DNA of 17,045 nt from Bacteroidales bacterium (GTDB taxonomy: Bacteria; Bacteroidota; Bacteroidia; Bacteroidales; UBA7960), in contig SKTQ01000025.1 in assembly GCA_007122505.1 (NCBI GenBank), positions 1 through 17,045 of the forward strand. Direction: 5' to 3'. Within the stretch, counting starts at the first letter, position 1, and each line of letters starts with the position of its first letter. Shown here one piece after another: positions 1 through 6,968 of this stretch. The position numbers and the translations under genes are program-made. Under the pieces are notes generated by a model that did not search any database, was not told where the DNA came from, and saw only the letters and a list, made by a program, of their open reading frames with translations.

Positions 1-2177
1 TCAATATCAACCAGTGGTATATCGATGATGTCTTTGTTGGAGAAGCGGTTTATATGGTAACATTACCATTTGAAGAAGATTTCAGTGATGCACCTGTAGG
101 CGATATGCCCGAACATTGGGAACGCACACATACAAACTGGTCGGTTTTCGGCTCAAACAACGCAGGTGGTGAAGCAGCACCAGAGTTGCGCTTTAACTGG
201 AGCCCCTCAGCTATAGATGTCTTTAGGGCAATTACACCACTTTTGAATGCCGCTGATGTGGATGACGTGATGCTCATGTTTATGCACAGTGTGAATGACT
301 ATAGTGGTGACTATACCCTTAAAGTGCAAACATCCCTGGATGGGGAGACCTGGACAGACCAATGGACCATGGATATGAAGCAGGCCATACGTACTTCCGA
401 TGACCGGGAAGCTGAAGGCGGCAGAGATGTTCCGCCCACAGAACAGGTTGTGCTTCTGGATGGTGTAGGTGGTGAGCAATTCTACCTGGCCTTCGTATAT
501 GATGGCAACAGCTGGAATATCAACCAGTGGTACATTGATGACATTTTCGTTGGTGAAGCAATGGATATGTTTGAAGTCACCTTCCATGTGAAAGAGGATA
601 GTGCCGATGAGGCTCCCATTGCAGGTGCCAGCATAAACATCAATGGCGACATCATCACTACCAATGCAAATGGTGTGGCTAGCATCAGCCTCTGGGCAGG
701 TGATTACACAGCCAATATCACCGCAACCGGTTATATTGCAGAATCGGTTTCCTTTACTGTTGCCAATGCAGACCTTGATATTGAGGTACATATGCTCGAC
801 AACATCGTTGAGCCCTTCAACCTTGATGTTACAACAGAAGGTCTGGAACCCGGCCAAGCCCTCTTTACCTGGAACGACTATGGTGATGAATATGAGTTCC
901 GTTATGACGATGGCGTGGTGGATGCACAGCTTGGATTCCAGGGTACCTGGAACTCAGTGATGGGTGCGGTACACTTCAACAACGCTGTACTGCATGAGAT
1001 GACCTGGCAACTCACGGAGGAAGGCGGCCCCCACAATACTGTAAAAGTATGGGTTCTCGGCCTTACACCTGAAGGACTACCGGACAGAAACAACGTGCTG
1101 TATACTGCCGAAAATGTGCCCAACACCGATAACCAGTGGAACACCTATGAATTTACATCTCCCGTTAACGCACCCGAAGGATTCTTCATTGGTCTAAGTT
1201 ACAATGGCTTCCTTGGATTGGCAGTGGATGATGGCGTAGGTGCACCATGGGACTTCGTGCCCGGCACACAGTTTGGCGTGTTCAACATAACTGATCCAAC
1301 ATCTGCGTTTACGGATATATCCTTCTGGGGATTTGAAGTAAACTATCTGATTCGTGCCTATGGCGCAAACCTTGGTGAAGTTTACACAGCTGGAAGCAAA
1401 GCTTTCGTTGGCTTTGACGTATTCCTGGATGGAGCCATGGTTGCCGAAGGAGTTCAGAACACTGAATTCATGTTTGAAGGATTGACCACCGGCGAATACA
1501 CCGCAGGTGTGCGCTCTGTTTATACTACAGGCATGTCAGACATTATCGGAATAGATTTTGATATTGAAGTAGATCAACCCGATCTGTTTGAAGTAGTATT
1601 CCATGTTGATATAAGCAAAGCCATGCAGTATGACTTGCTTGGCGGGTTTGATCCCGATGTGCATCATATCCTCATGACCGGAAGCTTGCTCGGATGGGCA
1701 GAGCCCGGCAGCGATCCTGACAACCAGGTGCTGGAGTGGCTCACAGCCGACCCGATGGTGTATGGAATTACCCATCATCTTGAGGCAGGTACCTATGAGT
1801 ACAAGTACTTCTCTGACTACATTGGCGATGGCTGGGACGGCGGCGAATGGCCGGGCGATCCCAACCGGGTTGTTGTTGTCTCAGGAGACATGCTCGTGGA
1901 AGACGTGTTCGGTCCCCCAGACCTGGATGTTATTGAAACAGATGATATTTCTGTGAACTTATATCCTGTTCCTGCAAGAAGCAGGCTGTTCGTAGAATCG
2001 AATGTGCCAATTGCGGAAATAAGAATGATCGATATGCTTGGACAGGTGGTTTATACAACGACTGTGAACGAACATCGGACTGAAATAGACGTATCCAATA
2101 TGAGAAACGGAATCTATTTCATTCAGATGACTACCAACCGGGGTATTATTACCCATAGGGTACAGGTTACCAAATAG
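1..2177 (+). CDS. Large secreted multidomain protein with T9SS C-terminal sorting domain (5' partial)
   Basis: The frame is open from the left edge (first full codon at base 3), so the gene starts upstream and the ATG at 54 is an internal Met. Counting from that Met, residues about 4-170 look like a jelly-roll 'choice-of-anchor J'/MAM-like module ending in NINQWYIDDIFVGEA. The codons at 3-53 encode the near-identical NINQWYIDDVFVGEA, the end of a preceding copy, so this module is tandemly repeated. Next come a carboxypeptidase-regulatory-like beta domain (about 173-245), a larger beta domain common in Bacteroidota secreted peptidases (about 250-465), an Fn3-like segment, and a region with WxGGEWPGDPNR resembling starch-binding/SusE-like folds (about 520-620). 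The end is a T9SS type A sorting domain: VNLYPVPA, then IRMIDMLGQVVY, MRNGIYFIQM and HRVQVTK. It is probably exported and attached to the surface or released. No catalytic domain is visible in the window, so the activity is unknown. Confidence 0.85.
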   Translation, partial: NINQWYIDDVFVGEAVYMVTLPFEEDFSDAPVGDMPEHWERTHTNWSVFGSNNAGGEAAPELRFNWSPSAIDVFRAITPLLNAADVDDVMLMFMHSVNDYSGDYTLKVQTSLDGETWTDQWTMDMKQAIRTSDDREAEGGRDVPPTEQVVLLDGVGGEQFYLAFVYDGNSWNINQWYIDDIFVGEAMDMFEVTFHVKEDSADEAPIAGASININGDIITTNANGVASISLWAGDYTANITATGYIAESVSFTVANADLDIEVHMLDNIVEPFNLDVTTEGLEPGQALFTWNDYGDEYEFRYDDGVVDAQLGFQGTWNSVMGAVHFNNAVLHEMTWQLTEEGGPHNTVKVWVLGLTPEGLPDRNNVLYTAENVPNTDNQWNTYEFTSPVNAPEGFFIGLSYNGFLGLAVDDGVGAPWDFVPGTQFGVFNITDPTSAFTDISFWGFEVNYLIRAYGANLGEVYTAGSKAFVGFDVFLDGAMVAEGVQNTEFMFEGLTTGEYTAGVRSVYTTGMSDIIGIDFDIEVDQPDLFEVVFHVDISKAMQYDLLGGFDPDVHHILMTGSLLGWAEPGSDPDNQVLEWLTADPMVYGITHHLEAGTYEYKYFSDYIGDGWDGGEWPGDPNRVVVVSGDMLVEDVFGPPDLDVIETDDISVNLYPVPARSRLFVESNVPIAEIRMIDMLGQVVYTTTVNEHRTEIDVSNMRNGIYFIQMTTNRGIITHRVQVTK

Positions 2178-2192
2178 CAGTAATTCGTTTCC

Positions 2193-2231
2193 AAAAAAAT
2201 GGGAAGACCGCAAGGTTTTCCCATTTTTTTT
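2193..2231 (+). terminator. Rho-independent terminator after the T9SS protein gene
   Basis: A long inverted repeat, 2193-2209 against 2214-2230, closes on a GCAA tetraloop (2210-2213). The core pairs are TGGGAA with TTCCCA plus CC/GG next to the loop, and an A7 run on the left pairs with a T-tract on the right. It begins 16 nt after the TAG stop. Because the left arm is A-rich the hairpin could also stop transcripts entering from the right. Confidence 0.85.
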
Positions 2232-2295
2232 GCATTTCTGTAAGCCATTAATTTCAGACCTCCTGATCCTACCACTGAATATCAATTAGCTACAA

Positions 2296-2583
2296 CTCTT
2301 GTGTCGCAAAGTGGTAATGTCGCGATTTATATTAGGGTTTTATAAGCTCCCACCCTGTCAATCTGTTTTATAAAACCTTTATTCTTTATGTTTTTCATTG
2401 CGGTGAAAAAAAATTACCACTAAGACACGGAGGACACAAAGAATACACGAAGAATTCATAAAAGAACTTCCTTTGTGTAGCCTTTGTGTCCTTTGTGGTT
2501 ATTAAAACAGCCACAAAGTGCGGCACTGAGTTTATGGAAGTGGCACAAGGGATACAAAAAATGCGACACCAAGAGCTGCGACA
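2296..2583. repeat. Possible MITE-like element or IS remnant with inverted TGTCGC-bearing ends
   Basis: The left end has TGTCGC at 2302-2307 and again at 2318-2323. The right end has the reverse complement GCGACA at 2563-2568 and 2578-2583. The two boxes are 16 nt apart on the left and 15 nt on the right. A longer match pairs CTCTTGTGTCGCA (2296-2308) with the complement of TGCGACACCAAGAG (2562-2575), differing by one inserted G. No credible gene lies between. Multiple short terminal repeats recall the ends of IS21-family elements, but that link is inference, and no target-site duplication was identified. Confidence 0.4.
2414..2505. repeat. Intergenic palindromic repeat (CACTAAGACAC.../...CCTTTGTGTCCTTTGTGG type)
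   Basis: The left arm TTACCACTAAGACACGGAGG (2414-2433) continues into ACACAAAG. It is imperfectly complementary to the right arm, CCTTTGTGTCCTTTGTGG (2481-2498) followed by TTATTAA. The inner parts carry further complementary bits (ACACAAAG; CTTTGTGT at 2471-2478). Sequences of this type are a recurrent non-coding repeat in many bacterial genomes, including Bacteroidota. It lies inside the larger inverted-repeat element at 2296-2583. Confidence 0.55.
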
Positions 2584-2612
2584 GATCTGAATTTCAGAAC
2601 AATTGGTTGAAT

Positions 2613-3776
2613 CTACTTGCGACGGATTAAACATGCACCGCAGAGAACGGCTGAAAGGGCGATTAACGGAAACACGGCAGGATGGAATGATTGCGGAAAA
2701 ACCGGCCAGGAAACAAGCAATAAAACACTGACCACAAAAACAAAGCGGGCATACCAGGTCATCACAATTTTCGTAAATGCAGAAATTGAATTCATTCTGA
2801 CAGAAAAATAGATGTGGGTTGGGAGTGTCCACAAGAGGTTCATGTTTAGTGCAGTGGCGATATGATCAGACAAAAACCACATAAAGAATACGATTATTCC
2901 AAGTGTTCCAAGCAAAAGAAAGTATATTTTGGAAAACACCATAATAGACTTACGGTGCAGCAGCGTCAGGCACCCGGCAACAAACAATAACCAAAACGTT
3001 ATAACCGGTGTAGGGCCGAAAGGGCTTTCCCATACAATCTGTTCCGGTAGTATTTCGCGCCAGGCATTTACGAGAACTCTGCCATCGTAGTGCCTTGCAT
3101 GTCCAAAAGCGATAAACATGTCGTCGGGTAAAAACATGGTATGCCAGGGTGTTGCCTTCTCGTCGGCAGGCAAGCCTAAAAGAATATCGATACCAAGCTC
3201 TATCCATGGCTTATACGCCACATATGGCTTTAGCATATCCCGAAAGCTTCGTTCTACATGGGGATGTGGGTCCGGGCCCCAGTCAATATCGAGTTGTTCG
3301 TCAACCAAATCACGAATACGGGTAGCGCAATTGTCATAAAAGAAATCGTATAGGTAATAAATATTTTCCGGTTGTCTGTTGATTTGAAGAAAGTTGTATA
3401 TACGCATTTTTTCTTCGAAGGTAAGGTTCAGCGTCTGTTCATGAACAAACCTGCCAGTCTGCCTGTACTCATTCAGGAACACATGTAAAGGCACCACAGT
3501 GAGTTTATACAGGAGCCTTCCCTGCATGAACTTAAGATAAAAGTTTGGGGTATCAAAATCGAATGTCCCCCAGTTGTATACCTCATCTATGTTATATGCA
3601 GGGTCATGCACCCATAGCGCACTATGTCCGAATGCTGCATAAAGCTGTTCCCCGGGGCCGGCGGTGAGCAATGAGATTCTTGCTTCCGGTGACAGTATAT
3701 TCGAGGCCGTTGTTTGTTTCTGGGGCAGCAAGATGAGAAGAAAAATCAGCAGGGAAAAAGTATATGGGCTTTTCAT
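2613..3776 (-). CDS. DUF4105 / Lnb N-terminal periplasmic domain membrane protein
   Basis: This 387-residue protein starts with a signal peptide (MKSPYTFSLLIFLLILLPQ, cleavage probably near TTA-S). The extracytoplasmic domain fits the Lnb N-terminal periplasmic/DUF4105 family, with GPGEQLYAAFGHSALWV (about 40-56), a YNWGTFDF motif, and YDFFYDNCATRIRD (about 143-156). His51 of FGHS and Cys150 of DNC are the conserved polar pair; their arrangement suggests a papain-like hydrolase fold, which is inference. The C-terminal third has about four membrane segments (257-273, 282-303, 340-360, 366-384) and the NMNLLWTLPTH motif typical of Bacteroidota members. I chose ATG at 3774-3776; an in-frame TTG two codons upstream is less likely. 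The substrate is unknown. It is divergent from rplM and convergent with the T9SS gene. Confidence 0.8.
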   Translation of the reverse strand: MKSPYTFSLLIFLLILLPQKQTTASNILSPEARISLLTAGPGEQLYAAFGHSALWVHDPAYNIDEVYNWGTFDFDTPNFYLKFMQGRLLYKLTVVPLHVFLNEYRQTGRFVHEQTLNLTFEEKMRIYNFLQINRQPENIYYLYDFFYDNCATRIRDLVDEQLDIDWGPDPHPHVERSFRDMLKPYVAYKPWIELGIDILLGLPADEKATPWHTMFLPDDMFIAFGHARHYDGRVLVNAWREILPEQIVWESPFGPTPVITFWLLFVAGCLTLLHRKSIMVFSKIYFLLLGTLGIIVFFMWFLSDHIATALNMNLLWTLPTHIYFSVRMNSISAFTKIVMTWYARFVFVVSVLLLVSWPVFPQSFHPAVFPLIALSAVLCGACLIRRK

Positions 3777-3894
3777 GGACAAGTAATTTTTATTTGCCTG
3801 ACAGCGTGTTATTGTTTGATGATCATTTGCGGATCATGATCTGATATAGATGTATCCGGGGGAAATCATCTATTACTATTCCTGACAGATAAGA

Positions 3895-3902
3895 CAAAAT
3901 TA
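3895..3902 (-). promoter_or_regulatory. Candidate Bacteroidota -7 element for the DUF4105 gene
   Basis: TAATTTTG on the minus strand fits TAnnTTTG exactly, about 120 nt before the ATG. No matching TTTG -33 box is at the right distance. In the implied leader, ATGATC (3819-3824) and GATCAT (3832-3837) form a small 6-bp hairpin. Confidence 0.35.
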
Positions 3903-4018
3903 TGTAAAAAGCCGGATTCCTGGTCACACTTTTTACGGGCACTTTTCTTTTCGTTGTTTCAGTTGTTATTTTCTTTATACAGAGAAACAAAGGGGGTTTT
4001 TATTTAAAAAATAATATC

Positions 4019-4026
4019 TATCTTTG
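4019..4026 (+). promoter_or_regulatory. Candidate upstream promoter P1 of the rplM operon
   Basis: TATCTTTG fits the Bacteroidota -7 consensus TAnnTTTG and is followed by CACCC, exactly as at the downstream promoter. A T-rich stretch (GTTTTTATTT, about 3996-4005) takes the place of a clear -33 TTTG. Transcripts from here would carry a leader of about 170 nt. Confidence 0.5.
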
Positions 4027-4098
4027 CACCCTTGATTTAGCCCGTTATTTATCCGAATGCGATCCGCGGAAGCTTATTAACAATTTGTTGTTAATAAA

Positions 4099-4130
4099 TT
4101 TGCCGATAACAAAACTAAGTTTTATCTTTG
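4099..4130 (+). promoter_or_regulatory. Promoter P2 of the rplM-rpsI-rpsB-tsf operon
   Basis: A -33 TTTG (4099-4102) and a -7 TATCTTTG (4123-4130) are separated by 20 nt, an excellent match to the primary sigma factor promoter of Bacteroidota. The start would be near 4136, giving a leader of about 60 nt before rplM. That leader begins with a C-run that can pair with GGGG at 4145-4148. Confidence 0.75.
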
Positions 4131-4196
4131 CACCCCCAAAACAAGGGGTTAGGGGTTGCATTATGAATATTCAGACACAGCAAACGAAACAATACG

Positions 4197-4652
4197 ATGA
4201 ATACATTGAGTTATAAGACTGCCTCGGCAAACCGGGAAACGGTTGAAAAGGAGTGGGTTCTTGTTGATGCTACCGATGAGATCCTGGGTCGTCTTGCATC
4301 CAAAGTGGCAAAAATCCTGCGGGGGAAGCATAAAGCATTGTTTACGCCTCATGTAGATTGCGGCGACCATGTGATCATCATCAATGCTGACAAGATTAAG
4401 CTTACAGGGAACAAGTGGGAGGACAAGACCTACGTTCGTCATACCGGTTATCCCGGAGGTCAGCGATTTAAGACTGCCGAACAAATGATGGCGAAAAAAC
4501 CCACATTCATGGTAGAGAAGGCCATCAAAGGCATGCTTCCCAAAAACAAGCTTGGAAGCCAGATGTATCGCAATCTTCGTGTTTATGCGGGAGGCGAGCA
4601 TCCACATACTGCCCAGGAACCCAAACTAATTAATCTCAACACAATCAAATAA
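4197..4652 (+). CDS. rplM: 50S ribosomal protein L13
   Basis: The protein has 151 residues, with the L13 fold from WVLVDATDEILGRLAS (20-35), through PHVDCGDHVIIINADKIKLTG (51-71) and YVRHTGYPGG (79-88), to KGMLPKNKLG and the late LRVYAGGEHPHTAQ motif. L13 is an early-assembling protein that binds domain II of 23S rRNA; in several bacteria it represses its own operon. The first 18 residues include a short N-terminal extension relative to E. coli L13. The ATG at 4197 is preceded by an A-rich leader with no Shine-Dalgarno sequence. It is first in the operon, 2 nt ahead of rpsI, the usual L13-S9 pair. Confidence 0.97.
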   Translation: MNTLSYKTASANRETVEKEWVLVDATDEILGRLASKVAKILRGKHKALFTPHVDCGDHVIIINADKIKLTGNKWEDKTYVRHTGYPGGQRFKTAEQMMAKKPTFMVEKAIKGMLPKNKLGSQMYRNLRVYAGGEHPHTAQEPKLINLNTIK

Positions 4653-4654
4653 CC

Positions 4655-5041
4655 ATGGAAGTAGTCAACACCTCAGGTAGAAGGAAAACAGCCATTGCCC
4701 GTGTTTATCTTAAAGCGGGTAGCGGGCAGATCATTGTCAACAAAAGAGATTACAAAGATTATTTTCCCACCGGCATTTTGCAGTATATAGTAAACCAGCC
4801 ATTTGAGATAACAAAAAACGAGGGAAAATTTGATGTTAAAGTAAACCTGAACGGAGGGGGTATCAAGGGACAGGCTGAAGCATTGCGTTTGGCTGTCTCC
4901 AAAGCCCTGGTTCAGATTGATGCTGAATATCGGCCACCACTCAAGGCCAAAGGCTTACTCCGGAGAGACCCGCGCATGGTAGAACGTAAAAAGCCCGGCC
5001 AACCCAAAGCCAGGAAGAAGTTCCAATTCAGCAAACGTTAA
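4655..5041 (+). CDS. rpsI: 30S ribosomal protein S9
   Basis: The protein has 128 residues, the normal length for bacterial S9. Family marks are SGRRKTAIARVYLKAGSG (6-23), GGGIKGQAEALRLAVSKAL and the very basic tail from RRDPRMVERKKPGQPKARKK to FQFSKR. The tail enters the small-subunit decoding centre, and the last Lys-Arg contacts P-site tRNA in known ribosomes. The ATG lies 2 nt after the rplM stop, so translation is probably coupled, and rpsB follows after 24 nt. Confidence 0.97.
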   Translation: MEVVNTSGRRKTAIARVYLKAGSGQIIVNKRDYKDYFPTGILQYIVNQPFEITKNEGKFDVKVNLNGGGIKGQAEALRLAVSKALVQIDAEYRPPLKAKGLLRRDPRMVERKKPGQPKARKKFQFSKR

Positions 5042-5065
5042 TCACATTTTTATTGTTTTTATATC

Positions 5066-5998
5066 ATGGCAAGAACAAACTATAACGAACTTTTGGAAGC
5101 CGGTGTCCATTTTGGCCACTTAAAGAGAAAATGGAATCCCAATATGGCTCCGTATATTTTCATGGAGCGGAATGGCATTCACATCATTGACCTCAATAAA
5201 ACCCTGGCTAAAATTGATGAGGCCGCAGCAGCTCTGAAACAGATAGCACGGTCGGGAAAGAAAATTCTTTTCGTTGCCACCAAAAAGCAGGCCCAGGATA
5301 CGGTAAAAGAGCTGGTTAAACAAATCAACATGCCCTATGTTACTGAAAGGTGGCCGGGCGGTATGCTCACAAACTTTGCCACTATCCGTAAGGCAGTACG
5401 TAAAATGGGAGCCATTGACAAAATGGCCACCGACGGTACTTTTGACAATATGTCGAAGCGTGAAAGACTGCAAATAATGCGTGAACGCGCGAAACTCGAA
5501 AAACAACTGGGCAGTATTTCTGACTTGAACAGGTTGCCTGCTGCCATTTTTGTAGTAGACATATGCAAGGAACACATTGCTGTTCGGGAGGCCAAGAAAC
5601 TCAACATCCCCACATTTGCCATTGTAGATACCAATGCAAACCCACTGGATGTAGACTTCCCCATTCCTGCCAACGATGATGCTTCAAAATCCATCCATAT
5701 TATTGTGAAACTCATGGTGGAAGCAATTCAGGAAGGTTTGGCCGAAAGGAAGCTGGATAAGGACAAGGCTGCAGAAGAAGAAGAAGAGCGGGAACAGGAG
5801 GCAGAAAGGGAAAGAAAGCGTTTGCAGGAGTTGGAAGAAACAGATGACGAAGAACTTACTGCCGACGAACTCGAGGAAAAAAAAGCCAGGCTGGCGAAAA
5901 AAGCCAAGCTTAAGGAAGATACTGATGAGCAGGAGAAGGCTCCCAGGGAAGCAAAACCCGCAGCGAAAAGGCCTGCCGGGAAACGCCCCAGAAAGTAA
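5066..5998 (+). CDS. rpsB: 30S ribosomal protein S2 with long charged C-terminal extension
   Basis: Residues 1-230 are a complete S2: LLEAGVHFGHLKRKWNPNMAPYIF (9-32), HIIDLNKTL, RWPGGMLTNFATI (95-107), LPAAIFVVDICKEHIAVREA and IPTFAIVDTNANPLDVDFPIPANDDA. S2 sits between the head and body of the 30S subunit, close to the anti-Shine-Dalgarno end of 16S rRNA. Residues 231-310 form an 80-residue extension of low complexity, acidic first (runs of Glu, about 236-273) and then Lys/Arg/Pro-rich to KRPAGKRPRK. E. coli S2 is 241 residues; Bacteroidota S2 proteins often have some tail, but this one is long. It is third in the operon, and a 136-nt foldable spacer separates it from tsf. Confidence 0.96.
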   Translation: MARTNYNELLEAGVHFGHLKRKWNPNMAPYIFMERNGIHIIDLNKTLAKIDEAAAALKQIARSGKKILFVATKKQAQDTVKELVKQINMPYVTERWPGGMLTNFATIRKAVRKMGAIDKMATDGTFDNMSKRERLQIMRERAKLEKQLGSISDLNRLPAAIFVVDICKEHIAVREAKKLNIPTFAIVDTNANPLDVDFPIPANDDASKSIHIIVKLMVEAIQEGLAERKLDKDKAAEEEEEREQEAERERKRLQELEETDDEELTADELEEKKARLAKKAKLKEDTDEQEKAPREAKPAAKRPAGKRPRK

Positions 5999-6021
5999 TC
6001 ACATTTCATTAGGGGACAAGC

Positions 6022-6092
6022 ACCGGCAGCCATAAACGACACAGATAATCGAAGAAATATTTTCCTGTAAATCCTGTGTTTGGCATGCCGGT
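6022..6092 (+). ncRNA. Putative structured rpsB-tsf intercistronic element
   Basis: Two nested complementary pairs could form one long irregular hairpin. The outer stem is ACCGGCA (6022-6028) with TGCCGGT (6086-6092). The inner stem is ACACAG (6039-6044) with CTGTGT (6074-6079), extended by AT/AT across a one-base bulge. The spacer is 136 nt while the other operon gaps are 2 and 24 nt. It may act in RNA processing or in setting the S2:EF-Ts ratio; this is a hand-made fold. Confidence 0.35.
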
Positions 6093-6134
6093 AATTCAAT
6101 AAATAAGATTGTTTCATCAAAAAAATAACATATA

Positions 6135-6968
6135 ATGTCACAAATAACTGCCGCTCAGGTAAATGAATTGAGAAAAAAAACAGGTGCCGGTATGATGGAC
6201 TGCAAAAAGGCACTGGTGGAAGCTGAAGGTGATTTTGAGGCAGCAACCGATATACTTCGGAAAAAGGGCCAGAAACTAGCCAGCAGCCGTGCTGATCGTT
6301 CGGCCAATGAAGGAGTTGTGCTGAGCACGGTCGCCGCTGATGGCAAAAAGGCATACGCGGTAATGCTGAACTGTGAAACAGACTTCGTTGCACAGAACCA
6401 GGAAGTGATAGACTTTACCGCTGCACTGCTTCAACTTGCTGTTGAAAAAGAGTGTGATACACTTGAAGCCCTAAAATCTGCCGATATGAATGGCAGATCC
6501 GTTGTTGACAATATCACGGATATGGTAGGGAAAACCGGCGAAAAAATGGAGCTTGGCGCTTATGGTGTTGTTGCCGGGGCAAAAGCGTTTGCCTATACAC
6601 ACCCGGGAAACAAAATTGCGGCCATAGCAGCGTTTAACAAATCGGATGTAAAAGATATAGATACTGCCGGCAAAGACGTTGTGATGCAAATTGCAGCTAT
6701 GGCTCCCGTGTCTGTCGATAAGGAAGATGTTGCTCCGGAAATTATCGAAAAAGAAATTGAGATCGGTAAAGAACAAGCCCGTCAGGAAGGCAAGGCGGAG
6801 GAGCTATTGGAAAAAATAGCCTTGGGCAAACTCAATAAATTCTTTAAAGAAAGCACCCTGATCAACCAGGACTTTATCAAGGACAGCAAAAAAACTGTTG
6901 GCCAGATGCTTCAGGCAGCTGACAAAGACCTTAAGGTTGTGGCTTTTGAGCGTTTGTCGCTGGTATAA
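6135..6968 (+). CDS. tsf: Translation elongation factor Ts
   Basis: The 277-residue protein is the guanine-nucleotide exchange factor for EF-Tu and acts in the cytosol. The N-terminal UBA-like domain reads ITAAQVNELRKKTGAGMMDCKKAL (4-27). The linker is followed by the EF-Tu-contacting motif CETDFVAQN (80-88), then two core subdomains and the C-terminal helices with FIKDSKKTVGQML. Length is close to E. coli EF-Ts (283). The ATG at 6135 follows an AT-rich stretch without a Shine-Dalgarno sequence. It is last in the operon, and its final 38 bases overlap the minus-strand pyrH, with no intrinsic terminator visible between them. Confidence 0.96.
   Translation: MSQITAAQVNELRKKTGAGMMDCKKALVEAEGDFEAATDILRKKGQKLASSRADRSANEGVVLSTVAADGKKAYAVMLNCETDFVAQNQEVIDFTAALLQLAVEKECDTLEALKSADMNGRSVVDNITDMVGKTGEKMELGAYGVVAGAKAFAYTHPGNKIAAIAAFNKSDVKDIDTAGKDVVMQIAAMAPVSVDKEDVAPEIIEKEIEIGKEQARQEGKAEELLEKIALGKLNKFFKESTLINQDFIKDSKKTVGQMLQAADKDLKVVAFERLSLV

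Larger units (their letters stand above)
2232..2612. other. Gene-free spacer, mostly repeats
   Basis: This stretch of about 380 bases separates the terminator of the T9SS gene from the stop codon of the minus-strand DUF4105 gene. Apart from the two nested inverted-repeat features described separately, I see no gene, RNA or clear terminator for the minus-strand gene. The minus-strand open frame that crosses it is an artefact of the repeat. Confidence 0.6.

Noticed and set aside
207..857. Minus-strand frame of 216 codons
   Set aside because: It lies wholly antisense to the T9SS protein, is Cys/His/Ile-rich without family features, and reflects codon bias of the real gene.
2395..2832. Minus-strand open frame of 145 codons
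   Set aside because: Its C-terminal part is a translation of the CACTAAGACAC-type intergenic repeat and the rest overlaps the DUF4105 gene out of frame.
5728..6393. Minus-strand Ser-rich frame of 221 codons
   Set aside because: The Ser runs mirror the Glu/Lys-rich codons of the rpsB tail and tsf; it resembles no protein.
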